Of a DNA stretch of 64,000 nt, positions 44,705-53,116 are shown piece after piece. The stretch is from Streptomyces sp. NBC_01750 (lineage in GTDB: Bacteria; Actinomycetota; Actinomycetes; Streptomycetales; Streptomycetaceae). Below the pieces are notes generated by a model. That model worked only from the letters and a program-made list of their open reading frames with translations, had not been told where the DNA came from and made no database searches. The DNA is taken from assembly GCF_035918095.1 (NCBI RefSeq), contig NZ_CP109137.1, positions 2,296,001 to 2,360,000 of the forward strand, written 5' to 3'. The translations under genes and the position numbers were made by a program. Each line of letters begins with the position of its first letter. Position 1 is the first letter of the stretch.

Positions 44705-45358
44705 CTACTCGCCCTTCGCGGCCTTCTTCTCCTCGGCGTCCTCGATGACCGCCTCGGCGACCTGCTGCATCGACAGCCGCCGGTCCATCGAGGTCTTCTG
44801 GATCCAGCGGAACGCGGCGGGCTCGGTCAGCCCGTACTGCGTCTGCAGAATGCTCTTCGCGCGGTCGACCAGCTTCCGCGTCTCCAGCCGCATGGAAAGG
44901 TCGGCGACCTCCTGCTCCAGCGCCTTCAGTTCGGCGAAGCGGGAGACCGCCATCTCGATCGCCGGCACGACGTCGCTCTTGCTGAACGGCTTCACCAGAT
45001 ACGCCATGGCTCCGGCGTCCCGGGCCCGCTCCACGAGGTCGCGCTGCGAGAACGCGGTCAGCATCAGGACGGGGGCGATGGACTCCTCGGCGATCTTCTC
45101 GGCCGCGGAGATCCCGTCCAGGACGGGCATCTTCACATCAAGGATGACCAGGTCGGGGCGGTGCTCCCGGGCGAGCTCGACGGCCCGCTGACCGTCACCG
45201 GCCTCGCCGACCACCGCGTAGCCCTCTTCCTCGAGCATCTCCTTGAGGTCGAGCCGGATGAGCGCCTCGTCCTCGGCGATCACGACGCGGGTCGTCAGCG
45301 GAGGGACGTGCGACTTGTCGTCCTCGTGGGCGGGCTGGGGCGAGTCGGGGGCGGTCAC
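44705..45358 (-). CDS. pdtaR: PdtaR-like response regulator with ANTAR RNA-binding domain
   Basis: A 217-residue antiterminator. The receiver domain has RVVIAEDEALIRLDLKEMLE (acidic pocket), DLVILDVKMPVLDGISAAEK with the phospho-acceptor Asp, VLMLTAFSQRDLVERARDAG and YLVKPFSKSDVVPAIEMA. The C-terminal ANTAR domain includes VDRAKSILQTQYGLTEPAAF, RWIQKTSMDRRLSMQQVAEA. ANTAR proteins bind paired hairpins in leader RNAs when phosphorylated. The GTG at 45358 has GAGGAG five bases upstream. Its cognate kinase is not in the window. Confidence 0.92.
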   Translation of the reverse strand: MTAPDSPQPAHEDDKSHVPPLTTRVVIAEDEALIRLDLKEMLEEEGYAVVGEAGDGQRAVELAREHRPDLVILDVKMPVLDGISAAEKIAEESIAPVLMLTAFSQRDLVERARDAGAMAYLVKPFSKSDVVPAIEMAVSRFAELKALEQEVADLSMRLETRKLVDRAKSILQTQYGLTEPAAFRWIQKTSMDRRLSMQQVAEAVIEDAEEKKAAKGE

Positions 45359-45457
45359 GGGACTCCTCGGTGCGGGACATATACAGCTCTCCAAGAGCCT
45401 ACCCAGCTGCGGTAAGGTGGTGCTGCAGCAGGTCGGGGGGAACCTTTGATTCTGCGA

Positions 45458-45532
45458 GCCCCGGTAGCCCAATTGGCAGCAGGCAATGGATTCAAAACCC
45501 ATACAGTGTCGGTTCGAGTCCGACCCGGGGCA
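45458..45532 (+). tRNA. tRNA with CAA anticodon (nominal tRNA-Leu) but a class I body
   Basis: A 75-nt cloverleaf: acceptor GCCCCGG/CCGGGGC (7/7), UA, D arm GCCC-loop-AGGC with GG, A26, anticodon stem ATGGA/CCCAT (one A-C mismatch), loop TTCAAAA with anticodon CAA (45493-45495), 5-nt variable loop ACAGT, T arm GTCGG-TTCGAGT-CCGAC, A73. CCA is not encoded. CAA reads Leu codon UUG, but bacterial tRNA-Leu is class II with a long variable arm; this one is class I. Decoding identity is therefore uncertain. The D arm closely matches the permuted unit 1 at 3.85 kb. Confidence 0.85.
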
Positions 45533-45765
45533 CCTTTACTTCAATTCCAAGGTCACCTCACATTTCGGGGATCTTCACTCACGCCAGTGAACCTCCCTTC
45601 GATGCGAGGCCTGCTCTTCGAGATCACGGCAGTCGAGTGGAAGTCGGCTCGCGGGAGTCGAGCGGCCCAGAACATCTCGGTGGCCGTGTGCGTCCATCGC
45701 GCTCATGGACGCACACGTCGGGCCGAAGTACTGACGCCCCGGCCCGACAGCTGCTTCCCCTGCAC
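45533..45765. other. intergenic region between the CAA tRNA and pyk
   Basis: No convincing gene. A short inverted repeat, tgcgtccatcgc/gcgctcatggacgca type, lies near 45687-45716 and could be part of a terminator region for the tRNA or pyk. Confidence 0.4.
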
Positions 45766-47199
45766 CTACTTCGGGCTGTCGTCCTCGCCGATGTGGTGTA
45801 CCCGCACGAGGTTCGTGGAGCCCGCGACTCCGGGCGGGGAGCCTGCCGTGATGACGACGATGTCGCCCTTCGCGCAGCGGCCGATCTTCAGCAGTTCCTC
45901 GTCGACCTGGGCCACCATGGCGTCGGTGGACCCGACGTGCGGACCGAGGAAGGTCTCCACTCCCCAGGTCAGGTTGAGCTGGGAGCGGGTGGCCACGTCG
46001 GGTGTGAAGGCCAGCAGTGGGATCGGCGAGCGGTAGCGGGAGAGCCGCCTGACGGTGTCACCGGACTGCGTGAAGGCGACCAGGAACTTCGCGCCCAGGA
46101 AGTCGCCCGTCTCGGCTGCCGCACGGGCCACCGCGCCGCCCTGCGTACGGGGCTTGTTGCGCTCGGTCAGCGGCGGCAGGCCCTTGGCGAGGACATCCTC
46201 CTCGGCCGCCTCGACGATGCGGCTCATCGTCTTCACCGTCTCGACGGGGTACTTCCCGACGCTCGTCTCGCCCGACAGCATCACGGCATCGGTGCCGTCG
46301 ATGACGGCGTTGGCGACGTCGGACGCCTCGGCGCGGGTGGGGCGGGAGTTGTCGATCATCGAGTCGAGCATCTGGGTCGCGACGATGACCGGCTTGGCAT
46401 TGCGCTTGGCGAGCTTGATGGCGCGCTTCTGGACGATCGGGACCTGCTCGAGCGGCATTTCCACACCGAGATCGCCGCGGGCGACCATGATGCCGTCGAA
46501 GGCGGCCACGATGTCGTCGATGTTCTCGACGGCCTGGGGCTTCTCGACCTTGGCGATCACGGGAAGGTGGCGGCCCTCCTCCGCCATGACGCGGTGCACG
46601 TCCTGGATGTCGCGTCCGCTGCGTACGAAGGAGAGGGCGATGATGTCGGCGCCGATGCGCAGGGCCCAGCGGAGGTCTTCGATGTCCTTCTCGGAGAGCG
46701 CGGGCACGGAGACGGCCACACCGGGGAGGTTGAGACCCTTGTGGTCGGAGATCATGCCGCCTTCGACGACGGTGGTGTGGACCCGGGGGCCGTCGACCGC
46801 GGTCACTTCGAGGGCGACCTTGCCGTCGTCGACGAGGATGCGCTCTCCGGTGGTCACATCGCCGGCGAGGCCCTGGTAGGTGGTGCCGCAGATCCGGCGG
46901 TCGCCTTCCATCTCCTCGACCGTGATGGTGAATTCATCGCCGCGTTCAAGCAGTACGGGTCCTTCACGGAAGCGTCCGAGACGGATCTTCGGACCTTGAA
47001 GGTCGGCGAGGACGCCGACGCTGCGGCCCAATTCGTCGGAGGCTTTTCGTACGCGCTGGTAGCGCTCCTCGTGCTCGGCGTAGGTGCCGTGGCTGAGGTT
47101 GAAGCGGGCGACGTCCATTCCGGCTTCGACCAGTGCCTTGATCTGGTCGTATGTGTCGGTGGCGGGCCCAAGAGTACAGACGATCTTTGCTCGGCGCAT
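45766..47199 (-). CDS. pyk: pyruvate kinase
   Basis: A 477-residue glycolytic enzyme transferring phosphate from phosphoenolpyruvate to ADP. RRAKIVCTLGPATDTYDQIK opens the TIM barrel. VARFNLSHGTYAEHEERYQR, PVIAKVEKPQAVENIDDIVA (catalytic Lys and Glu), DGIMVARGDLGVEMPLEQVP and VATQMLDSMIDNSRPTRAEA carry the metal and substrate sites. The C-terminal allosteric domain ends with DIVVITAGSPPGVAGSTNLV. Length matches the family. It is transcribed toward the tRNA, which lies on the other strand. Confidence 0.97.
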   Translation of the reverse strand: MRRAKIVCTLGPATDTYDQIKALVEAGMDVARFNLSHGTYAEHEERYQRVRKASDELGRSVGVLADLQGPKIRLGRFREGPVLLERGDEFTITVEEMEGDRRICGTTYQGLAGDVTTGERILVDDGKVALEVTAVDGPRVHTTVVEGGMISDHKGLNLPGVAVSVPALSEKDIEDLRWALRIGADIIALSFVRSGRDIQDVHRVMAEEGRHLPVIAKVEKPQAVENIDDIVAAFDGIMVARGDLGVEMPLEQVPIVQKRAIKLAKRNAKPVIVATQMLDSMIDNSRPTRAEASDVANAVIDGTDAVMLSGETSVGKYPVETVKTMSRIVEAAEEDVLAKGLPPLTERNKPRTQGGAVARAAAETGDFLGAKFLVAFTQSGDTVRRLSRYRSPIPLLAFTPDVATRSQLNLTWGVETFLGPHVGSTDAMVAQVDEELLKIGRCAKGDIVVITAGSPPGVAGSTNLVRVHHIGEDDSPK

Positions 47200-47355
47200 G
47201 ATTCGAGCCTAGAGCTTACCGGCCGGTAGAGAATTGGCCGCGCATGACTACTCAACAACCTTTACGTGAAGCCTTATTGACAAGTGTTGAATTGTGCGCG
47301 GGGGTGCTCCGATGAGCATTTCCTATCGCCGGGGCGCACCCCGGAGCACGTCCCG

Positions 47356-48066
47356 CTACAGCTGCGGCGGCGTCATCGTAAAGCGGGCGTTGACCTGGGC
47401 GTAGACGGTCTGGCGCTGCGGCTCCAGATCGAGGGCCGGGGCCATCTCCGCGCTGTCGGCCGCGCCGTACGCGGCCATGCGCATGCCGGGTGCCGCAGGC
47501 ATTCCGTACGCGACGGCGTTCTCCGCGCCGAGATCGGCCAGCTCGACCAGCGCGGCCAGCCGCGCACCCAGGGCCTCGGCATACTCGCGGGCCCGCTGGA
47601 CGGCCTCCTTCACCGCCTGACGGCGGGCCTCACCGTGGGCCGGCGAGTCCGGGCGCAGGGCCCACCAGGGGCCGTCCACCCGGGTCAGCTCGAGATCCGC
47701 GAGGCGCGTGGTGAGCTCGCCGAGCGCGGTGAAGTCGCTGAGCTCGGCGGTGATGTGGACACGGCCGTAGTAGGCGCGGACGCGTTCGCCGCGGCCGTGC
47801 CGCGTGAGCTCCGGAGTGATCGAAAAGGCGCCGGTCTCCAGCTTCTCCACCGCTTCGCCGTAGGACTTGATCAGGTCCAGGACGGCGGAGTTGCGGCGGG
47901 TGAGGTCCTCCAGCGCGCTGCGCCGGTCCGTGCCGCGCGCGCTGACCGCGACGCCGATCCTGGCGATCTCCGGGTCGAACTCCAGGCGCGCCTCGCCGCG
48001 CACGGCGACCCGCGGCGTCTCCGGTGTGCCGTACGGCGCGGCGGTGTTGGGTGCGTCGGTGGTCAC
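47356..48066 (-). CDS. SIMPL domain-containing protein (DUF541)
   Basis: A 236-residue SIMPL/DUF541 protein. Key segments are RVAVRGEARLEFDPEIARIG, VSARGTDRRSALEDLTRRNS, TGAFSITPELTRHGRGERVR and AVKEAVQRAREYAEALGARL. The C-terminus has QTVYAQVNARFTM. SIMPL proteins form beta-barrel oligomers; most are exported, but no signal peptide is seen here, so it may be cytoplasmic. The GTG at 48066 with GAGGGAG upstream is preferred to the longer in-frame extension. Confidence 0.87.
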   Translation of the reverse strand: MTTDAPNTAAPYGTPETPRVAVRGEARLEFDPEIARIGVAVSARGTDRRSALEDLTRRNSAVLDLIKSYGEAVEKLETGAFSITPELTRHGRGERVRAYYGRVHITAELSDFTALGELTTRLADLELTRVDGPWWALRPDSPAHGEARRQAVKEAVQRAREYAEALGARLAALVELADLGAENAVAYGMPAAPGMRMAAYGAADSAEMAPALDLEPQRQTVYAQVNARFTMTPPQL

Positions 48067-48232
48067 GGGAGGCTCCCTCGTACGTCGTGGTCGTGCCGGA
48101 ACGTCATGAACACTCTCGCATCCCGCGCGGGACAACCGGCGGACACCAGATCGAAACCCTCGAGGGGTGTTGCCGGATACTGCTCCTGCGCCAGAATCTA
48201 CGCGCGTTGTGTACCGAAACGAGGGAGACGAA

Positions 48233-50038
48233 ATGCCGCTGAACCGTAGGACGTTCCTGGAGCGGTCGGCCGCCGCCGGCGCCGGCGTGGCCATCGCGGG
48301 CGCCACCGCCCTGCCCGCAGGCGCCGCCGAACAGAGCCACGGCCACGGACATTCGCCGAAGCGGTACTCCTTCACCGTCATGGGCACCACGGACCTGCAC
48401 GGCAATGTCTTCAACTGGGACTACTTCACGGACAAGGAGTTCGACGACAAGACCCACAACGATGTGGGCCTGGCGAAGATATCGACGCTCGTGGAGAAGA
48501 TCCGCAAGGAGAAGGGCCGGCGCAACACGCTGCTCATCGACGCCGGTGACACCATCCAGGGCACCCAGCTCTCGTACTACTACGCCAAGGTCGACCCGAT
48601 CACGGCCAAGCGCGGTCCCGTGCACCCCATGGCGCAGGCCATGAACGCCATCGGCTACGACGCCGCGGCGCTCGGCAATCACGAGTTCAACTACGGCATT
48701 CCCGTGCTGCGCAAGTTCGAGGAGCAGTGCGACTTCCCCCTGCTCGGTGCGAATGCGCTGGACGCGAAGACGCTCCGGCCGGCCTTCCGCCCGTACAGCA
48801 TGCACCGGCTGCGTACCCCGTGCGGCCGCGATGTGAAGGTCGCCGTCCTCGGCCTCACCAACCCCGGCATCGCCATCTGGGACAAGGCCAATGTGCAGGG
48901 GAAGATGACGTTCCCGGGCCTGGAGGAGCAGGCCGCGAAGTGGGTGCCGAAGCTGCGCTCCCTGGGCGCGGACGTAGTGATCGTCTCCGCCCACTCGGGC
49001 TCCAGCGGCACCTCCTCCTACGGTGACCAGCTCCCGTACATCGAGAACGCCGCCGGTCTGGTGGCGGAGCAGGTGCCCGGTATTGACGCGATACTGGTCG
49101 GCCACGCGCACACCGAGATCGCCGAGTACTTCGTCGCCAACAAGGAGACCGGCAAGAAGGTCGTGCTCTCCGAGCCGCTGAAGTGGGGTCAGCGGCTCAC
49201 GCTGTTCGATTTCGACCTCGTATGGGAGAAGGGCCGCTGGACGGTCGAGAAGGTCGGCGCCCAGGTCCTCAACTCCAACACGGCCGATGAGGACCCGAAG
49301 ATCACCGGGCTGCTCGGCGACGAGCACAAGAAGGTCGTCGCGTACGTCAACCAGGTCATCGGCACTTCCACCACCGCCATGACCACGGCCGACGCGCCGT
49401 GGAAGGACGAGCCGATCATCGATCTGATCAATCACGTCCAGGCGGAGACGGTGAAGGCGGCGCTGGCCGGCGGCCAGTACGCGGCGCTGCCCGTCCTCTC
49501 GCAGGCGTCCTGCTTCTCCCGTACCGCGGCGATCCCGGCCGGCCAGGTGACCATCAGGGACGCGGCCGGGCTCTACGTCTTCGAGAACACCCTGGAGGCG
49601 CGGCTGCTGACCGGCGGGCAGCTCAAGGACTATCTGGAGTTCTCGGCGCGGTACTACGTGCAGACTCCGGCCGGCGGTCCTGTCGACACCTCAAAGTTGA
49701 CCAACGCCGACAACACTCCGGACTACAACTACGACGCCGTCTCGGGTCTGACGTACGAGATCGACGTCGCCAGGCCGGCGGGTTCGCGGATCGTGAATCT
49801 GTCCTTCGACGGCAAGCCGATCGACGCCGCGGCGCAGTTCGTGCTGGCCGTCAACAACTACCGTGCCAGCGGCGGCGGGAACTTCCCGCATGTAGCCAAG
49901 TCCCAGCAGCTGTGGGCGAATTCGGAGGAGATCCGGAACACGATCATCAACTGGGTGAAGGCGAAGGGCACGGTCGACCCCGCGCAGTTCGCGACCGTGG
50001 GCTGGAAGCTGACCAGGGACGGCACGCCCGTCTTCTAG
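48233..50038 (+). CDS. Tat-exported 5'-nucleotidase / UDP-sugar hydrolase family protein
   Basis: A 601-residue metallophosphoesterase. The twin-arginine signal MPLNRRTFLERSAAAGAGVA ends near ALPAGAAE. The N-terminal catalytic domain has FTVMGTTDLHGNVFNWDYF, LLIDAGDTIQGTQLSYYYA, AAALGNHEFNYGIPVLRKFE and ILVGHAHTEIAEYFV (di-metal site). The C-terminal substrate-binding domain runs from about residue 385, with NTLEARLLTGGQLKDYLEFS and NNYRASGGGNFPHVAKSQQL. It should hydrolyse extracellular nucleotides. The start is chosen because it begins the Tat motif. Confidence 0.93.
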   Translation: MPLNRRTFLERSAAAGAGVAIAGATALPAGAAEQSHGHGHSPKRYSFTVMGTTDLHGNVFNWDYFTDKEFDDKTHNDVGLAKISTLVEKIRKEKGRRNTLLIDAGDTIQGTQLSYYYAKVDPITAKRGPVHPMAQAMNAIGYDAAALGNHEFNYGIPVLRKFEEQCDFPLLGANALDAKTLRPAFRPYSMHRLRTPCGRDVKVAVLGLTNPGIAIWDKANVQGKMTFPGLEEQAAKWVPKLRSLGADVVIVSAHSGSSGTSSYGDQLPYIENAAGLVAEQVPGIDAILVGHAHTEIAEYFVANKETGKKVVLSEPLKWGQRLTLFDFDLVWEKGRWTVEKVGAQVLNSNTADEDPKITGLLGDEHKKVVAYVNQVIGTSTTAMTTADAPWKDEPIIDLINHVQAETVKAALAGGQYAALPVLSQASCFSRTAAIPAGQVTIRDAAGLYVFENTLEARLLTGGQLKDYLEFSARYYVQTPAGGPVDTSKLTNADNTPDYNYDAVSGLTYEIDVARPAGSRIVNLSFDGKPIDAAAQFVLAVNNYRASGGGNFPHVAKSQQLWANSEEIRNTIINWVKAKGTVDPAQFATVGWKLTRDGTPVF

Positions 50039-50057
50039 CCCTCTCGTCGCGAGGCGT

Positions 50058-51470
50058 TCAGTTTCCCCGGGTGAGGGGCGTCAGCTCCGGCGCCGGTGCG
50101 GGGATGCTGGGCGCCTCGCGCCGTTCCAGGCCGAAGCTGGTGAAGGCGGTGCGGCGCGGCAGCGGGTAGGGCTCCTTGCCGGTGAGGGAGTTGAGGATGC
50201 TCGCGCTGCGCCAGGCTGCGAGGCCGAGGTCGGGAGCGCCGACGCCGTGCGTGTGCCGTTCGGCGTTCTGTACGTATGCGGAGCCGGTGACCGAGCCGTC
50301 GAGGACCAGCCGGAACTGCTCGTCGATATGCGGCCGGCCCGCCGCGTCGCGGCGCACATACGGATCGAGGCCGGCGAGCATCCGGTCGAGCGGGCGCTCG
50401 CGGTAGCCGGTGGCGAGGACCACGGCGTCGGTGGTGAGGCGGGAGCGGGTGCCCTGCTGGGCGTGTTCGAGGTGCAGTTCGACCTTGGTGGTGGCGACGC
50501 GGCCCGCGGTGCGTACGCAGACGCCCGGAGTGAGGACGGCATCGGGCCAGCCGCCGTGCAGAGTGCGGCGGTAGAGCTCGTCGTGGATCGCGGCGATGGT
50601 GTCGGCGTCGATGCCCTTGTGGAGCTGCCACTGTCGCGGGACGAGCGCGTCGCGGGTCGGCTCGGGCAGGGCGTGGAAGTAGCGCGTGTAGTCGGGTGTG
50701 AAGTGCTCCAGGCCGAGCTTGGAGTACTCCATCGGCGCGAACGCCTCGGAACGGGCCAGCCAGTGGAGCTTCTCGGCTCCCTCGGGCCTGACTCGCAGCA
50801 GATCGAGGAAGACCTCGGCGCCCGACTGTCCGGAGCCGATGATCGTGATGTGTTCGGCGGCCAGCAGCCGTTCGCGGTGCTCGAGATAGTCCGCCGAGTG
50901 GATGACCGGGACGGCGGGGGCGTCCGCGAGCGGCTTGAGCGGCTCGGGGATGTAGGGCTCGGTGCCGACGCCGAGTGCGATGTGCCGGCTGTACGCGCGG
51001 CCCAGCGCCTCCGCCCCGCCGTCGGCGTCGAGCTGGGTGAAGTCGACCTCGAAGAGAGCGCGTTCGGGGTTCCAGCGGACGGCGTCGACCTGGTGGCCGA
51101 AGTGCAGGCTCGGGAGGTGATCGCTGACCCAGCGGCAGTAGGCGTCGTACTCGGCGCGCTGGATGTGGAACCGCTCGGCGAAGTAGAAGGGGAAGAGCCG
51201 GTCCCGGTCGCGCAGGTAGTTGAGGAACGTCCAGGGGCTGGCCGGGTCGGCGAGGGTCACCAGGTCGGCGAGGAAGGGGACTTGGAGCGTCGCGCCCTCG
51301 ATCAGCAGGCCGGGATGCCAGTGGAAGGCGGGCCGCTGCTCGTAGAAGGTGGCGGCGATACCACCGGGGACGCGGTCGGCGAGCGCGGCGAGGGAAAGGT
51401 TGAACGGGCCGATGCCGATGCCCACGAGGTCGCGGGGCTGATCGAGTTCGGTGAGGGGGGTGCCGGTCAT
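50058..51470 (-). CDS. lysine/ornithine/diamine N-monooxygenase (IucD/SidA family)
   Basis: A 470-residue flavin N-hydroxylase that hydroxylates a primary amine for siderophore hydroxamates. The FAD motif is DLVGIGIGPFNLSLAALADR, the NADPH motif ITIIGSGQSGAEVFLDLLRV, and the C-terminal DAVVLATGYRERPLDRMLAG is the family ATGY motif. ERPAFHWHPGLLIEGATLQV is typical of the lysine/cadaverine branch (DesB-like). Its ATG overlaps the stop of the decarboxylase (ATGA, 51467-51470). No acyltransferase or NIS synthetase gene is nearby, so the end product is unknown. Confidence 0.9.
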   Translation of the reverse strand: MTGTPLTELDQPRDLVGIGIGPFNLSLAALADRVPGGIAATFYEQRPAFHWHPGLLIEGATLQVPFLADLVTLADPASPWTFLNYLRDRDRLFPFYFAERFHIQRAEYDAYCRWVSDHLPSLHFGHQVDAVRWNPERALFEVDFTQLDADGGAEALGRAYSRHIALGVGTEPYIPEPLKPLADAPAVPVIHSADYLEHRERLLAAEHITIIGSGQSGAEVFLDLLRVRPEGAEKLHWLARSEAFAPMEYSKLGLEHFTPDYTRYFHALPEPTRDALVPRQWQLHKGIDADTIAAIHDELYRRTLHGGWPDAVLTPGVCVRTAGRVATTKVELHLEHAQQGTRSRLTTDAVVLATGYRERPLDRMLAGLDPYVRRDAAGRPHIDEQFRLVLDGSVTGSAYVQNAERHTHGVGAPDLGLAAWRSASILNSLTGKEPYPLPRRTAFTSFGLERREAPSIPAPAPELTPLTRGN

Positions 51471-52867
51471 CGGGGGGTGCTGCCTTCCACGAGTTCGGTC
51501 AGGACTTCCTGGATCAGAGCTGCCAGGTCACCGGGGGTGGCGTGGGGGTTGAGGAGGGTGGCCTTGAGCCAGAGGCGGTCCTTCGCGCGGGCCCGGCCGA
51601 GGACGGCGCGGCCTTCGGCGAGGAGCGTGCGGCGGATGCGGGCGGTCCGTTCGTCGGTGGCCGCGACCGGTCGGAACAGGACGGTGGAGAGCGTGGGCCG
51701 TTCGTACAGTTCGAGACCGGGGGTCTTCTCGATGAGATCGGCGAACTGGTGGGCGGCGGCGCAGGTGCGGTCGACGAGTGCGCCGAGGCCGGTGCGGCCG
51801 AGCGCTCTGAGGGTGACGGCGATCTTGAGGATGTCGGGGCGTCGTGTCGTACGAAGGGAGCGGCCCAGCAGATCGGGCAGGCCCGCTTCGGTGTCGTCGT
51901 CGGCGTTGAGGTAGTCGGCGGTGTGGCCGAGCGGGGCGAGGCGGGACCGGTCCGGCACGGCGAGCAGGCCTGCGGCGACCGGCTGCCAGCCCATCTTGTG
52001 GAGATCGACGGTGACGGAATGGGCGCGGTCGAGGCCGTTCAGCAGGGAGCGGCGGGACGCGCTGAAGAGCAGCGGTCCGCCGTAGGCCGCGTCGACATGG
52101 AGCTCGGCGCCGTGCCGCTCGCAGAGGCCGGCGATCTCGGGCAGCGGATCGATACGCCCGGTGTCGGTGGTTCCCGCGGTGGCGGCGACGAGGAGCGGGC
52201 CGGACAGACCGGTGAGGGCGTCGTCCAGGGCGGCCGGGTCGAGGGTGCCGGAGGGTGCGGGGACGGTCACCGGCTCGGGCAGGCCGAGCAGCCAGGCGGC
52301 ACGGTGTACGGAGTGGTGGGTGCCGGCTCCGCAGACGACCTGGACGGCGCCGTGTCGTTCGCGGGCCAGCAGCAGCGCGAGCTGGTTGGACTCGGTGCCG
52401 CCGGTGGTGACAAGGGCGTCGGGGTCGGGGCCGCTCGGATAGACCTCGACGGCGAGGGTGCGGGTGACGGCGGCCTCCAGCTCTGAGGCCGCCGGTGCCT
52501 GGTCCCAGGAGTCCATGGAGGGGTTGAGCGCGGACACGGCGAGGTCGGCGGCCACGGCGAGCGCGAGCGGCGGGGTGTGCAGATGGGCGGCGCACAGCGG
52601 GTCCGCCGGGTCGGCCGCGCCCTGGGCGAGGGCGCGGACGAGGCTGCGGAGGGCCTCTTCGGCTCCGGTGCCGCGCTCGGGGAACAGCGGCTCGGCGGCC
52701 TCGCGCACCCGCGCGGCCACGGCCTCGGGGCCGCCTGCCGGGAGCGGCCCGCCGCGTTCCGCCGCGCCGTCGTGGAGTGCCTCGAGCACGACGGCGAGCA
52801 GCGGCCGCAGGGCGTCGGGTCCTGCGGTGCCTCCGGCGAGGGCCGGGTCGGGCTGCGGCGTACTCAT
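51467..52867 (-). CDS. PLP-dependent group II decarboxylase, DesA-like
   Basis: A 466-residue pyridoxal-phosphate decarboxylase. TGGTESNQLALLLARERHGA, VVCGAGTHHSVHRAAWLLGL, AELHVDAAYGGPLLFSASRR (PLP Asp) and SVTVDLHKMGWQPVAAGLLA with the Schiff-base Lys match group II amino-acid decarboxylases. Coupled with an N-monooxygenase it resembles desA-desB, where lysine is converted to cadaverine and N-hydroxylated. The ATG has GAAGGA upstream. No iron-box (DmdR/IdeR) sequence was seen in the 249 bases upstream. Confidence 0.88.
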   Translation of the reverse strand: MSTPQPDPALAGGTAGPDALRPLLAVVLEALHDGAAERGGPLPAGGPEAVAARVREAAEPLFPERGTGAEEALRSLVRALAQGAADPADPLCAAHLHTPPLALAVAADLAVSALNPSMDSWDQAPAASELEAAVTRTLAVEVYPSGPDPDALVTTGGTESNQLALLLARERHGAVQVVCGAGTHHSVHRAAWLLGLPEPVTVPAPSGTLDPAALDDALTGLSGPLLVAATAGTTDTGRIDPLPEIAGLCERHGAELHVDAAYGGPLLFSASRRSLLNGLDRAHSVTVDLHKMGWQPVAAGLLAVPDRSRLAPLGHTADYLNADDDTEAGLPDLLGRSLRTTRRPDILKIAVTLRALGRTGLGALVDRTCAAAHQFADLIEKTPGLELYERPTLSTVLFRPVAATDERTARIRRTLLAEGRAVLGRARAKDRLWLKATLLNPHATPGDLAALIQEVLTELVEGSTPR

Positions 52868-53032
52868 ACGGGGTCCTTCGGGGAGCGCGGACGTGGCACA
52901 ACCCAGGGTGTACGGGCAATCCCGTGGGGTGTCCGCTGAGCTCAACGATCCGGACCCGAAAGTGGTACTGCGGTGGGAAGGGCGGGAGTTGGGGGTGGGG
53001 GTCGCTGGTATGTGGCGGGCGGGGTTCCGGTT

Positions 53033-53067
53033 CCGCCGGACGGGCTGGATCTCAGCCCGTCCGGCGG
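53033..53067 (-). terminator. 14-bp hairpin downstream of pepN
   Basis: A perfect 14-bp stem (53033-53046 with 53054-53067) and a 7-nt loop, about 50 bases after the pepN stop on the minus strand. It lies in the gap between pepN and the decarboxylase gene and probably terminates pepN transcription. The decarboxylase promoter must lie between here and 52868. Confidence 0.7.
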
Positions 53068-53085
53068 TCGAGGACACACCGAAGG

Positions 53086-53111
53086 GCGTCCGGGGACGCA
53101 GCCCCGGACGC
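53086..53111 (-). terminator. 10-bp GC-rich hairpin at the pepN 3' end
   Basis: The arms gcgtccgggg (53086-53095) and ccccggacgc (53102-53111) pair perfectly around a 6-nt loop, five bases after the pepN stop. This sequence type recurs in Streptomyces intergenic regions (general knowledge). It likely works with the larger hairpin just beyond. Confidence 0.6.
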
Positions 53112-53116
53112 ACCGG

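Noticed and set aside
45370..47229. A 619-residue plus-strand frame opposite pyk
   Set aside because: Antisense shadow; it also spans the tRNA.
52868..53116. Iron box upstream of the decarboxylase/monooxygenase pair
   Set aside because: No sequence resembling the Streptomyces iron-box palindrome was found in the 249-base gap.
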